From the NCBI RefSeq assembly GCF_049701175.1, contig NZ_JBNATW010000002.1:60717-124716 (forward strand): DNA of 64,000 nt, written 5' to 3'. The notes beneath the pieces are model-generated. The model did no database searches. It saw only the letters and a list, made by a program, of their open reading frames with translations, and was not told the DNA's origin. Position numbers and translations under genes: made by a program. Origin of the DNA: Thermovenabulum sp049701175 (GTDB lineage: Bacteria > Bacillota > Thermosediminibacteria > Thermosediminibacterales > Thermosediminibacteraceae). Positions 44,170 through 53,248 of this stretch are shown one piece after another (position 1 is the first letter of the stretch; each line of letters begins with the position of its first letter).

Positions 44170-46121
44170 TTTTCACCAATTAATGCCCTTCCCTGAAGCG
44201 TTAGCGCGGTACCCTGCCTTCCCCTGCCGGAAATTATATATCCCTTTTCCTTCAGATCCTGCAAAAGTTTTCTCACCTTTGAAGGCGTCACGTTAAATCC
44301 CCTCTCGCACATCAGGCGGGCTATGCTGTTTCTGCCTAATTTTATACCCTTCACCTCTCCTTCCCTTATGATTTCAAGCACATTAATCAAAAGGTCATTT
44401 ATTTTCGTTTCCCGTAATAACGAATCTTTATTTTTCCCGTCCTTTAAAGTTATAATATCGGGTAAATCGTAGACTTTTGGAATACCCTGAGCCATTGTCA
44501 AAAGGTACTCCACGCAGTTTTTTATCTCCCTCACATTGCCGGGCCAGGAATAATCGAGCAGAATGTTTTTCACCTCTTCGGATAGATCCTTCCAGTGCCA
44601 GGGCGGTACGGTACGGGTTTGGTTTATAAAGTAATCAAATAAAAGCGGTACGTCTTCCACCCTTTCCCTGAGCGGTGGAAGAAATAAAAACAAAGGGGTT
44701 AACCTGTAAAAAAGGTCTTCCCTGAATTTATTTTCTTTCACGAGTTTGAAAGGATCTTGGTTTGTCGCAGCTATTATTCGGACATCCACAGGCACCATTC
44801 GGTAGCCGCCTATTCGCATTACTTCCTTTTCCTGCAGCACTCTAAGAAGCCTTGCCTGTATTTCTACAGGAATTTCGCTGATTTCATCCAAAAAAACGGT
44901 ACCGCGATTGGCCATTTCGAAAATTCCCGGTTTGCCTCCTTTTTTTGCTCCCGTAAATGCCCCTTCTTCATAGCCGAACAGTTCACTTTCCAGCAAATTT
45001 GCCGGCAGCGCAGAACAATTTATCGCAATAAAAGGAAATTTGCTCCTTTTAGAGGCGCTGTGTATTGCCTGTGCGAATATTTCCTTACCCGTACCCGTTT
45101 CTCCGTATATTAGTACATTTGAATCACTTGAAGCAATTTTCTTAGCTTTCTCTATTGCTTTTAAAATAGCCGGGCTCTTACCTACGATATGATCAAACGT
45201 GTATTTTGTAAAAAAACCCTTTTCTTTTGCCTCGATGCGAAGTTTTTCTTCCATCTCGGCTATATCGCTGGCAAATCTTAGGTGTATGACCAAACTTTTC
45301 CCCAGTGAGACCTGAGTCATTATCATTTTTTCTCCTTTAAAACTTACTATATCATTTCCCATTCCTGTATTAACAATTTTTTCTACTTCGATCTTTTTTA
45401 ATATTTTTCTCGCTTGATTGTTTGCGAATATTATTTTCTTATCCTCATCCAAAGCGAATATTGGGTCCTTAACAAGGTCCAAAACCGCCTCTATCTGCTT
45501 TTTCGAGTTTATTACATCATCCCGGGCAGAAATTAGATTTTTATTTAATTCAACTAATTCTCTAATATACCTTGCCGAAAGGTAGTTTGCCCTTTCCTCC
45601 AGCAAACCCAGTTCCCTTAAAATTTCTACCATCGTCGTAAGGTCTATCAACCTGCACCCTATATCCACCACTTTTTTTATGTAATTCGGAACATAGCTGG
45701 ATTCCCCGGGCGTAACAGCAATCTCCGCTTCCGGGAATTCCTTTGCTCCAGGATAATACGGAATAAAATTTATATGATTTATTCCCAGTTCTTTAATTTG
45801 ATAAACCGTCTCTTCAGCGGTAATTTTTGTATCGTTTACGAGTAAAACGGGCAAATCGGAAGAAAGCTGCAAGATAAGGTCCAGGTATTTGTAATTAATA
45901 GACCTTTTTGCGAGCATGACCTTTCCGTCAAAATTAATATCTAAATCCTCCAGCAAGGTATAATGGGTAAGTAAAATAATATCCGCTTTTAAATCCCTGG
46001 GGATACCTTTTTCCATAGAATGCGCCTCGATGGTTATCAAATCACCGATAATATCCTTTAGCTGATTTGTCAACATTCGGCTTGTATTTTCCCCCTGAGA
46101 TACAAGTACCACTTTTTTCAA
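44166..46121 (-). CDS. Sigma-54-dependent activator with PAS domain and winged-helix tail
   Basis: About 651 residues. N-terminal alpha/beta sensor of the PrpR-N type (~1-180), a PAS-like region (~210-290: VLDLVKDPIFALDEDKKIIFANNQA), and the AAA+ domain with Walker A GETGTGKEIFA, GAFTGAKKGGKPG (sigma-54 contact) and Walker B GTVFLDEIS. Instead of a Fis helix-turn-helix it ends in a winged-helix-like segment (NSIARLMCERGFNVTPSKVRKLL ... SGRGRQGTALTLQG). TTG start at 46121 with GAGGTG seven bases upstream. It probably activates iadA-yfcC. Confidence 0.92.
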   Translation of the reverse strand: MKKVVLVSQGENTSRMLTNQLKDIIGDLITIEAHSMEKGIPRDLKADIILLTHYTLLEDLDINFDGKVMLAKRSINYKYLDLILQLSSDLPVLLVNDTKITAEETVYQIKELGINHINFIPYYPGAKEFPEAEIAVTPGESSYVPNYIKKVVDIGCRLIDLTTMVEILRELGLLEERANYLSARYIRELVELNKNLISARDDVINSKKQIEAVLDLVKDPIFALDEDKKIIFANNQARKILKKIEVEKIVNTGMGNDIVSFKGEKMIMTQVSLGKSLVIHLRFASDIAEMEEKLRIEAKEKGFFTKYTFDHIVGKSPAILKAIEKAKKIASSDSNVLIYGETGTGKEIFAQAIHSASKRSKFPFIAINCSALPANLLESELFGYEEGAFTGAKKGGKPGIFEMANRGTVFLDEISEIPVEIQARLLRVLQEKEVMRIGGYRMVPVDVRIIAATNQDPFKLVKENKFREDLFYRLTPLFLFLPPLRERVEDVPLLFDYFINQTRTVPPWHWKDLSEEVKNILLDYSWPGNVREIKNCVEYLLTMAQGIPKVYDLPDIITLKDGKNKDSLLRETKINDLLINVLEIIREGEVKGIKLGRNSIARLMCERGFNVTPSKVRKLLQDLKEKGYIISGRGRQGTALTLQGRALIGEK

Positions 46122-46260
46122 AAAAATCACCTCTTAGAGTTGTCCCAAAAAATTCCCCAGTTTCAGACCCTTTTATGTTATTATAATAATTATAATATTT
46201 TTTATTCTATGTTAAAAATTGAAAATCCTTTTAATTTATTGAAAATCGGATAAATAATAC

Positions 46261-46296
46261 AAAAAAAAGAGACTTAAAAAAATTTTTTAAGCCTCT
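46261..46296 (-). terminator. Terminator of the aldehyde:ferredoxin oxidoreductase gene
   Basis: Stem AGAGGCTTAAAAAA / TTTTTTAAGTCTCT (46269-46296) followed by T8 on the minus strand, 40 bases after the stop codon. Confidence 0.88.
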
Positions 46297-46338
46297 AAAA
46301 AGTAGGTTTCTTAAATTTTTCTTTCTAAATCAAATAAA

Positions 46339-48195
46339 CTATACATTCAATTCCAGCTCTGCCAATTTTTCTTTTGTTGGAATTCCGTTTTTATCCCAAC
46401 CCTTTATTTCATACATTATGTCAAGAAGCTTATCCTGATCAACCACTTCTCCTTTCCCGGGGCCGTCTTTTGCAGGTTCTTTGCTAAATCTCTCAGGGAG
46501 ATAATCATCTTTTCTTGAAAATCCTTCTCTTATATTAAACATCCTTTCAAGGTTTATTACCCTTTCACTTGCTTTAAATAAATCTTTATAAGAAAATTCA
46601 TAGCCAGTAGCATAAGACAAAAGTTTTGCCCATGTCTTACCTTTAACTGCGAGGGTAATGCTGGTAAATAGGCAAACCCCCAATAAATTTGTAGCCATAG
46701 ACAATTCTTCCAGTGATTTTACCCAGGCTTTATTCTCTTCTTTTAACGGATCAACCCTTTCCATAACGCCCAATTCCTCTTCTAAGTATCCGAAGGCATC
46801 TATCGTAGAAGCGTAAGGCCTCAAATGATCCGCTCCTCTAGGCGAAAGCATATGAGATACCGCTTCTCCCTTGCTTGCCCTTACATTATCAGCAGCCATT
46901 TCAAGCCCCTTTACATGCATCACGTATTTTTCAGCTTCTTTCCCTATTTTCCTTGCTGCTCTCAAAGAACCCTCTCCTAACAGGGTGGCAAATTCCCCTT
47001 CTCTTTTACCAATTCTTTTTACCAGTTCTACTATTGCATCTTTATTGCCCCAATCAAGTTCCAGCCCTTCGGTTATTTCTCTATCGATTATGCCTTTTTC
47101 ATACCATTCCATAGCCGTAGCTATAACCTGTCCCGTTGAGATAATATCGAGCCCCAATTTGTTCGCAGTGTGATTTGCAGCCGCAACAGAATAAATGTCG
47201 GGGTTACCCAGTTTTTGGCCAAAGGCTGCCAGAGATTCGTATTCCGGTCCCCCGCTTTCCATTCCTTCATATTTGCCCGCCGGGATTCTCGTATGTCTGC
47301 CGCACCCTATAGGACAGTTGAAACATCTATACTGCTTTACTTCCAGCTTTTCGTGATAAGCTTTGTAGCCCAAACGGTCGTTGAAATCCGTGACATCGTG
47401 CTGCCAGTTGTAAGCAGGGACAAGCCCAAGGTCATTCATTGCATCGAAAAAGGAGGGAGTCCCATACTTCATCATTTCCTCTCGCACAAAATACTCATCG
47501 TTTAGCTCCTTTAAAGCCTTTTTTACAGATTCGGTAAATTTTTCGGGATTTTCTACTTCAGACCTCCTTTTTGAGCCAAAAATGGCAATTGCTTTTAAAT
47601 TTTTTGAGCCCATTACAGTTCCACCGCCGCCTCGCCCCGCTGCCCTATGGCCGTCCACCATTACTGCCGAAAATCTGACCATTTTTTCTCCGGCTTCTCC
47701 TATGCACGCTATTTCTGCTTTAGGATTATTATGTCTTTCTCTTATAGCTTCCTGTGTTTCCTCGGGAGTAAGTCCTCTTAAATTGTCCGCATCATAAAAT
47801 TCCACATTACCATCGTAAATGTACAAATACTTAAGCGATTTTGCTTTTCCGTGAATTACTATCATATCAAAGCCGCATCTTTTTATGTGAGGTCCAAAAT
47901 ACCCGCCAACATTTGATGCACAAATTGTACCCGTTATGGGTGACTTAAACATTACAACAGTTCGTCCCGATGTAGGAGCTGTGGTATCTGTTAAAGGACC
48001 TGTTATAAAAAGTATTTTATTTTCTTCCGTTAATGGATCGATATGTTCTTTTAAATTGTCATAAAGATATCTTGCACCAAATCCTTCTCCACCTATGTAT
48101 TGAGAAAACCACTTTTCCGGCATTTCTTCTTCCCAAACTTTTTCCATAGCTAAATCAATATGAAGCATTTTTCCATTATAGCATTTTGGTATCAA
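46339..48195 (-). CDS. aor: Tungsten-type aldehyde:ferredoxin oxidoreductase
   Basis: 618-residue AOR-family enzyme that oxidises aldehydes to carboxylates (or the reverse) with ferredoxin, using a tungsten bis-pterin and one [4Fe-4S] cluster. Cluster cysteines are Cys291, Cys294 and Cys298 in RCFNCPIGCGR, plus Cys508 near LLGVCLF. The pterin-binding segments GGEGFGARYLYDNL, TSGRTVVMFKSP and AAGRGGGGTVMGSKNLKAI are intact. TTG start behind GGAGGGG. No MoaD or flavin subunit gene adjoins. It can link aldehydes from amino-acid or diol catabolism to ferredoxin; direct partner unknown. Confidence 0.93.
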   Translation of the reverse strand: MIPKCYNGKMLHIDLAMEKVWEEEMPEKWFSQYIGGEGFGARYLYDNLKEHIDPLTEENKILFITGPLTDTTAPTSGRTVVMFKSPITGTICASNVGGYFGPHIKRCGFDMIVIHGKAKSLKYLYIYDGNVEFYDADNLRGLTPEETQEAIRERHNNPKAEIACIGEAGEKMVRFSAVMVDGHRAAGRGGGGTVMGSKNLKAIAIFGSKRRSEVENPEKFTESVKKALKELNDEYFVREEMMKYGTPSFFDAMNDLGLVPAYNWQHDVTDFNDRLGYKAYHEKLEVKQYRCFNCPIGCGRHTRIPAGKYEGMESGGPEYESLAAFGQKLGNPDIYSVAAANHTANKLGLDIISTGQVIATAMEWYEKGIIDREITEGLELDWGNKDAIVELVKRIGKREGEFATLLGEGSLRAARKIGKEAEKYVMHVKGLEMAADNVRASKGEAVSHMLSPRGADHLRPYASTIDAFGYLEEELGVMERVDPLKEENKAWVKSLEELSMATNLLGVCLFTSITLAVKGKTWAKLLSYATGYEFSYKDLFKASERVINLERMFNIREGFSRKDDYLPERFSKEPAKDGPGKGEVVDQDKLLDIMYEIKGWDKNGIPTKEKLAELELNV

Positions 48196-48313
48196 AATAA
48201 CCCCTCCAATAATTTTGATATATTTATTATATTATTATTTTTCGTTATTGTAAATATTTTAAGAAATTTTACTCCCAAAAGTATATTTGAAATTGCATAA
48301 AATATCAAAAAAT

Positions 48314-49044
48314 CGAGTAGGAGGTAGGTAATTATTTTAACTACCGTCCTCTCACACCACCGTACGTACCGTTCGGTATACGGCGGTTCATCAGAATTTA
48401 TTATGCCATTGAAAGTCTCTTCGTCAGACTTAAGAAGCCTTCCCTTTCAAGGTATTCATTCGTTATAGAAGTGGATAATACCTGGCTATGGGATATCCTC
48501 CTGTAGCCTTTCCTTGTGTTTGCATACTCCCACGCCTTCACATCGTCTACCCCTAATTTCACTAAGTTATCGTGTTTCGTTTTGATTTTCTTCCATTGCT
48601 TCCAATAGCACATCCATATTCTCCTTTTTATCCATCCATCAAGTTCCTTCGTCGTTTTCTTCATACACGCTAACTTGAGCACCCTCTTGTCCCTTACTTT
48701 CCTTGCTACCAGCGACATCAGTTTGTCATGATTTATTCTGTCAAAGAACTTCTCTAAGCCTATGTCCACTACCCAATGGCTGCCTTGCTTTATGTGTTCA
48801 AAATCCATAGCTGCTTTTTGAAAAGCTCGGGTCAAATATTTTCGTGAGCACCTGAATTATCGCTTGTTGTATCATCCTGTCAAGCACCGTCGGTGTTTCA
48901 ACTAGGCTAACTCCTCCATCAGGTTTGGGTAACTTTCTTCAGATTCCACCTTGCAATGGACACCCTTTCCTTCAGCTAACGGTTGGTGCTATCAACCCCC
49001 GCAATGGACTTTCACCATCAAGGTCGCGGGCATGCCGCGTGCAC
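48314..49044 (-). mobile_element. Degraded group II intron, probably class IIC
   Basis: About 730 bases that keep both intron ends. The 5' end reads GTGCACGCGG then CATG, followed by GGTGAAAGTCC and ACCAACCGTTAGCTGAAGG, typical of domain I. At the 3' end ACCGCCGTA-TACC-GAAC-GGTA-CG-TACGGTGGT folds as domain V with a CGC triad, followed by a domain-VI-like stem and ...CCTACTC. The interior has lost most of domains I-III and much of the reverse transcriptase. The 5' end lies directly after the terminator of the AGCS gene, as class IIC introns prefer. Confidence 0.8.
48401..48929 (-). pseudogene. Broken group II intron reverse transcriptase/maturase
   Basis: Fragments of the RT in two frames. 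From 48929: PKPDGGVSL...TPTVLDRMIQQAIIQVLTKIFDP...SSYGF, then a stop; from about 48835 in another frame: HWVVDIGLEKFFDRINHDKLM, a jump over the missing YADD region, and the C-terminal maturase segment LDGWIKRRIWMCYWKQWKK to NTRKGYRRISHSQVLS. A frameshift plus an internal deletion of a few hundred residues make it non-functional. Confidence 0.88.
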
Positions 49045-49053
49045 ATTAATTAA

Positions 49054-49082
49054 GGGCAGGCATTTTACTAAAATGCCTGCCC
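49054..49082 (-). terminator. Terminator of the AGCS gene and intron target
   Basis: Near-perfect stem GGGCAGGCATTTT / AAAATGCCTGCCC with a short loop, 40 bases after the symporter stop. The minus-strand tail is only TTAATTAAT before the intron relic begins, suggesting that insertion replaced part of the T-run. Confidence 0.75.
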
Positions 49083-49124
49083 CAATTATTGATATAAAGC
49101 TTATTTTTTACATACCTATTTATT

Positions 49125-50498
49125 TTACTCTTTTAACTTTTTTTCAACACCCATTACCTTATCTTCAAAATCATTGCATAAATTAACAAAATTATTACTC
49201 AAAAATATAAGAGCAATTACATTTGGAATTATCCACAATCCAGTTACTACATCTACTACCGTCCAAGCAAACTCAGTTGTCTTTCCTAAGGTTAGAAATG
49301 GGGGAATTAAATAAATAACCCTAAACAATTTAATTGCATTAGATCCAAACAAATATTTCACTGCAGTTTCAAAATGTATTGTATACCCAATCATTGTCGA
49401 AAATGCAAATAATAATACACCAATCCCTACTATATATGCTCCAAACGAACCATATAATTTTGAAAATGCAGCAATAGTTAAATCAGCACCAGTTAAACCA
49501 CTACACCATAAATTTTCACTTGATGTTAATATTACCAAAGCAGTCATGCTACATATAACAATAGTATCTACAAAAACTTCAAATATTCCATATAATCCTT
49601 GGCGAATAGGGTGATCTGTTATTGCAGTAGAATGTACCATAGAGGCGCTTCCCATACCAGCCTCATTAGAAAATGTACCACGAGCAAAACCTTTCTGCAT
49701 TGCAAGTTTTACTGTGGAACCTACAAAACCACCTATAGCAGGTGCAGGATGAAATGCATACTTAAATATCATGCCAAAAGCCGCAGGTAACTTACTTATA
49801 TTTGCAACTATAATCCCTATTGCTGCCACTACATATATTGTAGCCATTAAAGGAGTTAATTTCTCGCAAAACTCTCCAATCCTTTTAAATCCCCCAAAAA
49901 TTACTATAGCTGTTATTACTACAGAAGTTGTGACAGTAATAACTGGTGGAATATTAAAAATATTTTTCATTGCTACAGACATTGTTTGAGGTTGAACAAA
50001 CACTGCAGTTCCTAATGCTCCTATTACCATAACTACTGCATAAAACTTTGCTAATAATTTCCATTTTGAGCCTAATCCTCTTTCTATATAATACATAGGG
50101 CCTCCATAAAAATTCCCATTACTATCTTTTTCCCTATATTTAACTCCTAAGGATATCTCCGCCATCTTAGTAGTCATTCCCAAAAAAGCAACCACCCACA
50201 TCCAAAATACTGCACCTGGTCCTCCTATAGCAATAGCTGACGCCACTCCCGCAATATTTCCATTTCCTACACAGCTCGCTAAGGCTGTTGCTACTGCTTG
50301 AAATGGTGTCATCACACCTTCACCTTTAAGGTTATCTTTCTTAAAAGCATTTCCTAAGGTATTTTTTAAAGCATAACCTAAATTTCTTAGAACAAAAAAT
50401 TTAGTTCTGATAGTTAAATATAAACCTAACAAAAATAATACCGTTATTGTAGGTGCTCCCCATAAAGTACTCGCAAACCAATTAAAAAATTTTTCCAC
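49125..50498 (-). CDS. AGCS-family sodium:amino acid symporter
   Basis: 457 residues, about 11 membrane helices. Family motifs: PFQAVATALASCVGNGNIAGVASAIAIGGPGAVFWMW near residues 64-100 and GFARGTFSNEAGMGSASMVHS near 270. AGCS carriers import alanine, glycine or related amino acids with Na+. The gene follows ygeY and dpaL, so it probably imports 2,3-diaminopropionate or a related small amino acid. GTG start behind AAGGAGG. Last gene of the sigma-54-driven unit. Confidence 0.92.
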   Translation of the reverse strand: MEKFFNWFASTLWGAPTITVLFLLGLYLTIRTKFFVLRNLGYALKNTLGNAFKKDNLKGEGVMTPFQAVATALASCVGNGNIAGVASAIAIGGPGAVFWMWVVAFLGMTTKMAEISLGVKYREKDSNGNFYGGPMYYIERGLGSKWKLLAKFYAVVMVIGALGTAVFVQPQTMSVAMKNIFNIPPVITVTTSVVITAIVIFGGFKRIGEFCEKLTPLMATIYVVAAIGIIVANISKLPAAFGMIFKYAFHPAPAIGGFVGSTVKLAMQKGFARGTFSNEAGMGSASMVHSTAITDHPIRQGLYGIFEVFVDTIVICSMTALVILTSSENLWCSGLTGADLTIAAFSKLYGSFGAYIVGIGVLLFAFSTMIGYTIHFETAVKYLFGSNAIKLFRVIYLIPPFLTLGKTTEFAWTVVDVVTGLWIIPNVIALIFLSNNFVNLCNDFEDKVMGVEKKLKE

Positions 50499-50551
50499 TC
50501 TTATAATCCCTCCTTAATAATCTTAATAATATTTTTAATATAATTCTATTC

Positions 50552-51733
50552 TTAACTTAACAAAGCCTTAATTATCCCATAATACCCACGAACGGCTTTT
50601 AACAACTGGTCTATCTCTATATATTCATCATCAATATGGGCAAGATTTTCTTTTGAAGGGCCAAAACCGATCGTTTTTATGTTAGCTTCTCCAGCATAAT
50701 GACTTCCATTAGTGCAGAATGAATAATGAGTAATGGCAGGTTCTAAACCTTGTTCTTTCAAACCTTGGTAAGCCTTTTTTACAAAATCTTCTTCTACATC
50801 AAAAAGCCATGCAGGGAAAAACCTTTCAGCCATGATTTTTTCTCCGGTATAGCACCTTTCTTCACCTTTTGCAAAATAAACTTTTGCTTTAAAGTTTGGA
50901 TCTTCATTCTCCATCTGCACAATAATTTCTTGAATTGGCTTCAAAACGCTTTCAGGAGTTTCTCCTACTAAAAGCCTTCTATCGAAAGTAACCCTGCAAA
51001 GCGATGGCAATACGGAAGCCCCCGGATACGGCGACGATATAATGTCAGTCAATTCTAATATCCCATCTCCTAAAACTTCATGATGATTGACCTTAATCTT
51101 CCTGATTTTTTCCAGCAATTTCATCATATTATAAACTGCATTTATTCCATTTTGCGGATTTGAAGAATGCGCAGCTTTGCCATAGGTTTCTACTACTATT
51201 TCGGCCCTTCCCCTTTGCCCACGCTTTAAATTGCACTCTGACGCTTCCCCAATGATAACATAATCTGGTTTCACCTTTTCACTTATTTTCCTTGCAGCAA
51301 CTCCTTCAAAGCATTCCTCATGAACAACACCTGCTACGTAAATATCTCCATTAAAATCTTTCTTCATATCTTCAGCAAAGTAAGCAGCCGCACACACCAT
51401 TGCACTTACTGCACCCTTCATATCTGAAGCACCTCTACCGTAAATTCTCCCACTTTCAATTTCTCCACCAAAGGGATCTTTAGTCCATTTTGATTCGTCA
51501 ACTGGAACAGTGTCTATATGACCATCAAGTAAAATACATTTGCCACTATTTTTCCCTTTTATATGCCCTATTACGTTGCCATAGCTATCGATAAACGTTT
51601 CATCAAAACCCATTTCTAAAAAAGTATTCTTTAGTTTTTCAGCCAACTCTCCCTCCTCTCCAGAATAACTTTTTATTCTAATAAGCTCCTGACATAAATT
51701 TATTACTTCTTCTTTTCTTTTTTCTGAAAGCAA
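50552..51733 (-). CDS. ygeY: YgeY-type M20 metallohydrolase
   Basis: 393-residue ArgE/DapE-type zinc hydrolase. Metal ligands: LLDGHIDTVPVD, GRGASDMKGAV, VHEECFEGVA and a late His (SKENLAHIDDEY). The catalytic Asp and Glu lie at GHIDTV and HEEC. YgeY genes are often linked with selenium-dependent metabolism and sit beside diaminopropionate ammonia-lyase, as here. Possible role: removing an acyl or carbamoyl group from the lyase substrate; the substrate is unproven. TTG start behind GGAGGTG. Confidence 0.9.
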   Translation of the reverse strand: MLSEKRKEEVINLCQELIRIKSYSGEEGELAEKLKNTFLEMGFDETFIDSYGNVIGHIKGKNSGKCILLDGHIDTVPVDESKWTKDPFGGEIESGRIYGRGASDMKGAVSAMVCAAAYFAEDMKKDFNGDIYVAGVVHEECFEGVAARKISEKVKPDYVIIGEASECNLKRGQRGRAEIVVETYGKAAHSSNPQNGINAVYNMMKLLEKIRKIKVNHHEVLGDGILELTDIISSPYPGASVLPSLCRVTFDRRLLVGETPESVLKPIQEIIVQMENEDPNFKAKVYFAKGEERCYTGEKIMAERFFPAWLFDVEEDFVKKAYQGLKEQGLEPAITHYSFCTNGSHYAGEANIKTIGFGPSKENLAHIDDEYIEIDQLLKAVRGYYGIIKALLS

Positions 51734-51763
51734 TTTAAAACACCTCCGTAATTTTTTAAGATC

Positions 51764-52981
51764 CTAAATTGATGGAAATGCTCCATCCCAAACTATTTTT
51801 CGATAATTTACGGGATCAGTATCTCCTTCTGTACTTATGCAAAGTACTATCGATTCATCATTTAGATTTAATAAATCTTTCATTTCTTTTAATTCTCGTC
51901 TTTCCAATATCAAACTCAAAAGCCCCAAACCGACAGCACCTGATTCGCCCGAAATTATCTGAGGATCACCCTTTATTGGGCTTCCCAATATCCTCATACC
52001 TCGTGCAGAAACATAATCTGGACAAGATACATACATATCAGAATAATCCCTCAATATTTTCCAACTAATTGGATTTGGCTCACCACAAGCAAGCCCTGCC
52101 ATAATTGTAGCCAAATCTCCCTTAACCGCATGAGGTTTCCCATCATTGTGTTTTGCAGACTCATAAATACAAGCGGCGTTCTCGGGTTCTACGATAACCG
52201 TTATAGGCCTTTCATTTCCGTATAATGAAGCTAAGTAACCCTGAACAGCACCGGCGTATGAACCTACCCCAGCTTGTAAAAACACGTGAGTAGGTTTTTC
52301 TATACCCATTTCTTTCATCTGTTCTAAAGCTTCATCTATTAAAGTGCAGTAGCCTTGCATAATCCATAGCGGGATATCTTCATACCCTTCCCAAGCAGTA
52401 TCCTGAACTACAACTCCCCCTATTTCCTTCGCACGCTCAATTGCATACCTTACCGCATCATCATAGTTATAATCGGTTATATATGCTTCAGCCCCCTCAT
52501 TTATAATACTCTGCAACCGCATTTGGGATGAACCCTTAGGCATAAATACAAGAGATTTTTGACCTAATTGGGTAGCAGTCCAAGCAACACCCCGTCCATG
52601 ATTACCATCAGTTGCCGTAACAAATGTTATTTCTCCTATTTTCTTTTTAATTTCCAGAGAACGCAATTTTTCAAAATTTACATCGTTCATCCCCAACATT
52701 TTGCTTAGATACTTACATATAGCGTAGGAACCTCCTAAAACTTTAAAAGCATTGAGTCCAAACCTATACGATTCATCTTTTATTAGAATCTTTCTTACCC
52801 CCAACATTTTTGAAAGTCTATCCAAACTGGAAAGGGGAGTCGGACTGTATTGGGGAATGCTTTTATGAAACTCTCTTACCTTTCTTATTTCTTTTTGTGA
52901 CATATCTTCAACAGAAGCTTTTTCTTTAAAATTTTTTCTTGCACCTTCATTAAATATAAATTTGATATTTAATTTTTCCAC
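51764..52981 (-). CDS. dpaL: 2,3-Diaminopropionate ammonia-lyase
   Basis: 405-residue fold-type II PLP enzyme (YgeX) converting 2,3-diaminopropionate to pyruvate and two ammonia. PLP Lys in YRFGLNAFKVLGG, the phosphate loop in the glycine-rich QAGVGSYAGAVQG and the Asn/Asp motif TATDGNHGRGVAW. GTG start behind AGAGGTG. First gene of the operon under a sigma-54 promoter. Pyruvate and ammonia feed fermentation and nitrogen supply. Confidence 0.94.
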   Translation of the reverse strand: MEKLNIKFIFNEGARKNFKEKASVEDMSQKEIRKVREFHKSIPQYSPTPLSSLDRLSKMLGVRKILIKDESYRFGLNAFKVLGGSYAICKYLSKMLGMNDVNFEKLRSLEIKKKIGEITFVTATDGNHGRGVAWTATQLGQKSLVFMPKGSSQMRLQSIINEGAEAYITDYNYDDAVRYAIERAKEIGGVVVQDTAWEGYEDIPLWIMQGYCTLIDEALEQMKEMGIEKPTHVFLQAGVGSYAGAVQGYLASLYGNERPITVIVEPENAACIYESAKHNDGKPHAVKGDLATIMAGLACGEPNPISWKILRDYSDMYVSCPDYVSARGMRILGSPIKGDPQIISGESGAVGLGLLSLILERRELKEMKDLLNLNDESIVLCISTEGDTDPVNYRKIVWDGAFPSI

Positions 52982-53049
52982 CGATTATTTCACCTCTTAT
53001 ATTTTTTTATTATTTTTGCCATTTTGTATTTTTTGTTTTTTTATTTAAT

Positions 53050-53065
53050 TGCAAGTAATATACCA
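53050..53065 (-). promoter_or_regulatory. Sigma-54 promoter of the dpaL-ygeY-AGCS operon
   Basis: Minus-strand TGGTAT-N5-TTGCA with a perfect -12 element and GG/GC at the correct distance, about 70 bases before dpaL. Confidence 0.87.
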
Positions 53066-53100
53066 ACTATTCCAAAAATGGCTCAGTCGATAAAAACCGC

Positions 53101-53140
53101 AAAAAATAAAAAAAAGCCTCATGCCATTTCGAGCCATGAG
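53101..53140 (-). terminator. Terminator of the sigma-54 activator gene
   Basis: CTCATG / CATGAG stem around an 11-base loop, followed on the minus strand by GGC and T8, then ATTTTTT. It lies between the palindromes and the sigma-54 promoter. Confidence 0.72.
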
Positions 53141-53150
53141 AATAGTTTTT

Positions 53151-53239
53151 TTATCAATTTGATAAAATTAAACACTAATTCTTAATTTATATTTAACAAA
53201 GGAAATTTATCAATATGATAATATTTATCATTATGATAA
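53151..53239. promoter_or_regulatory. Three palindromic enhancer sites for the sigma-54 activator
   Basis: Three 15-bp near-identical palindromes: TTATCAATTTGATAA (53151-53165), TTATCAATATGATAA (53207-53221) and TTATCATTATGATAA (53225-53239). They lie about 90-190 bases upstream of the sigma-54 promoter, the usual enhancer distance, and directly after the activator gene. Consensus TTATCAWWWTGATAA. Confidence 0.85.
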
Positions 53240-53248
53240 ATAAACAGG

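Noticed and set aside
48196..48313. Sigma-54 promoter before the aldehyde:ferredoxin oxidoreductase
   Set aside because: No GG-N10-GC arrangement resembling -24/-12 was found in the A/T-rich upstream region.
53151..53239. Palindromic cluster as the start of a CRISPR array
   Set aside because: The units are self-complementary, unevenly spaced and lack spacers of constant length; position fits enhancer sites.
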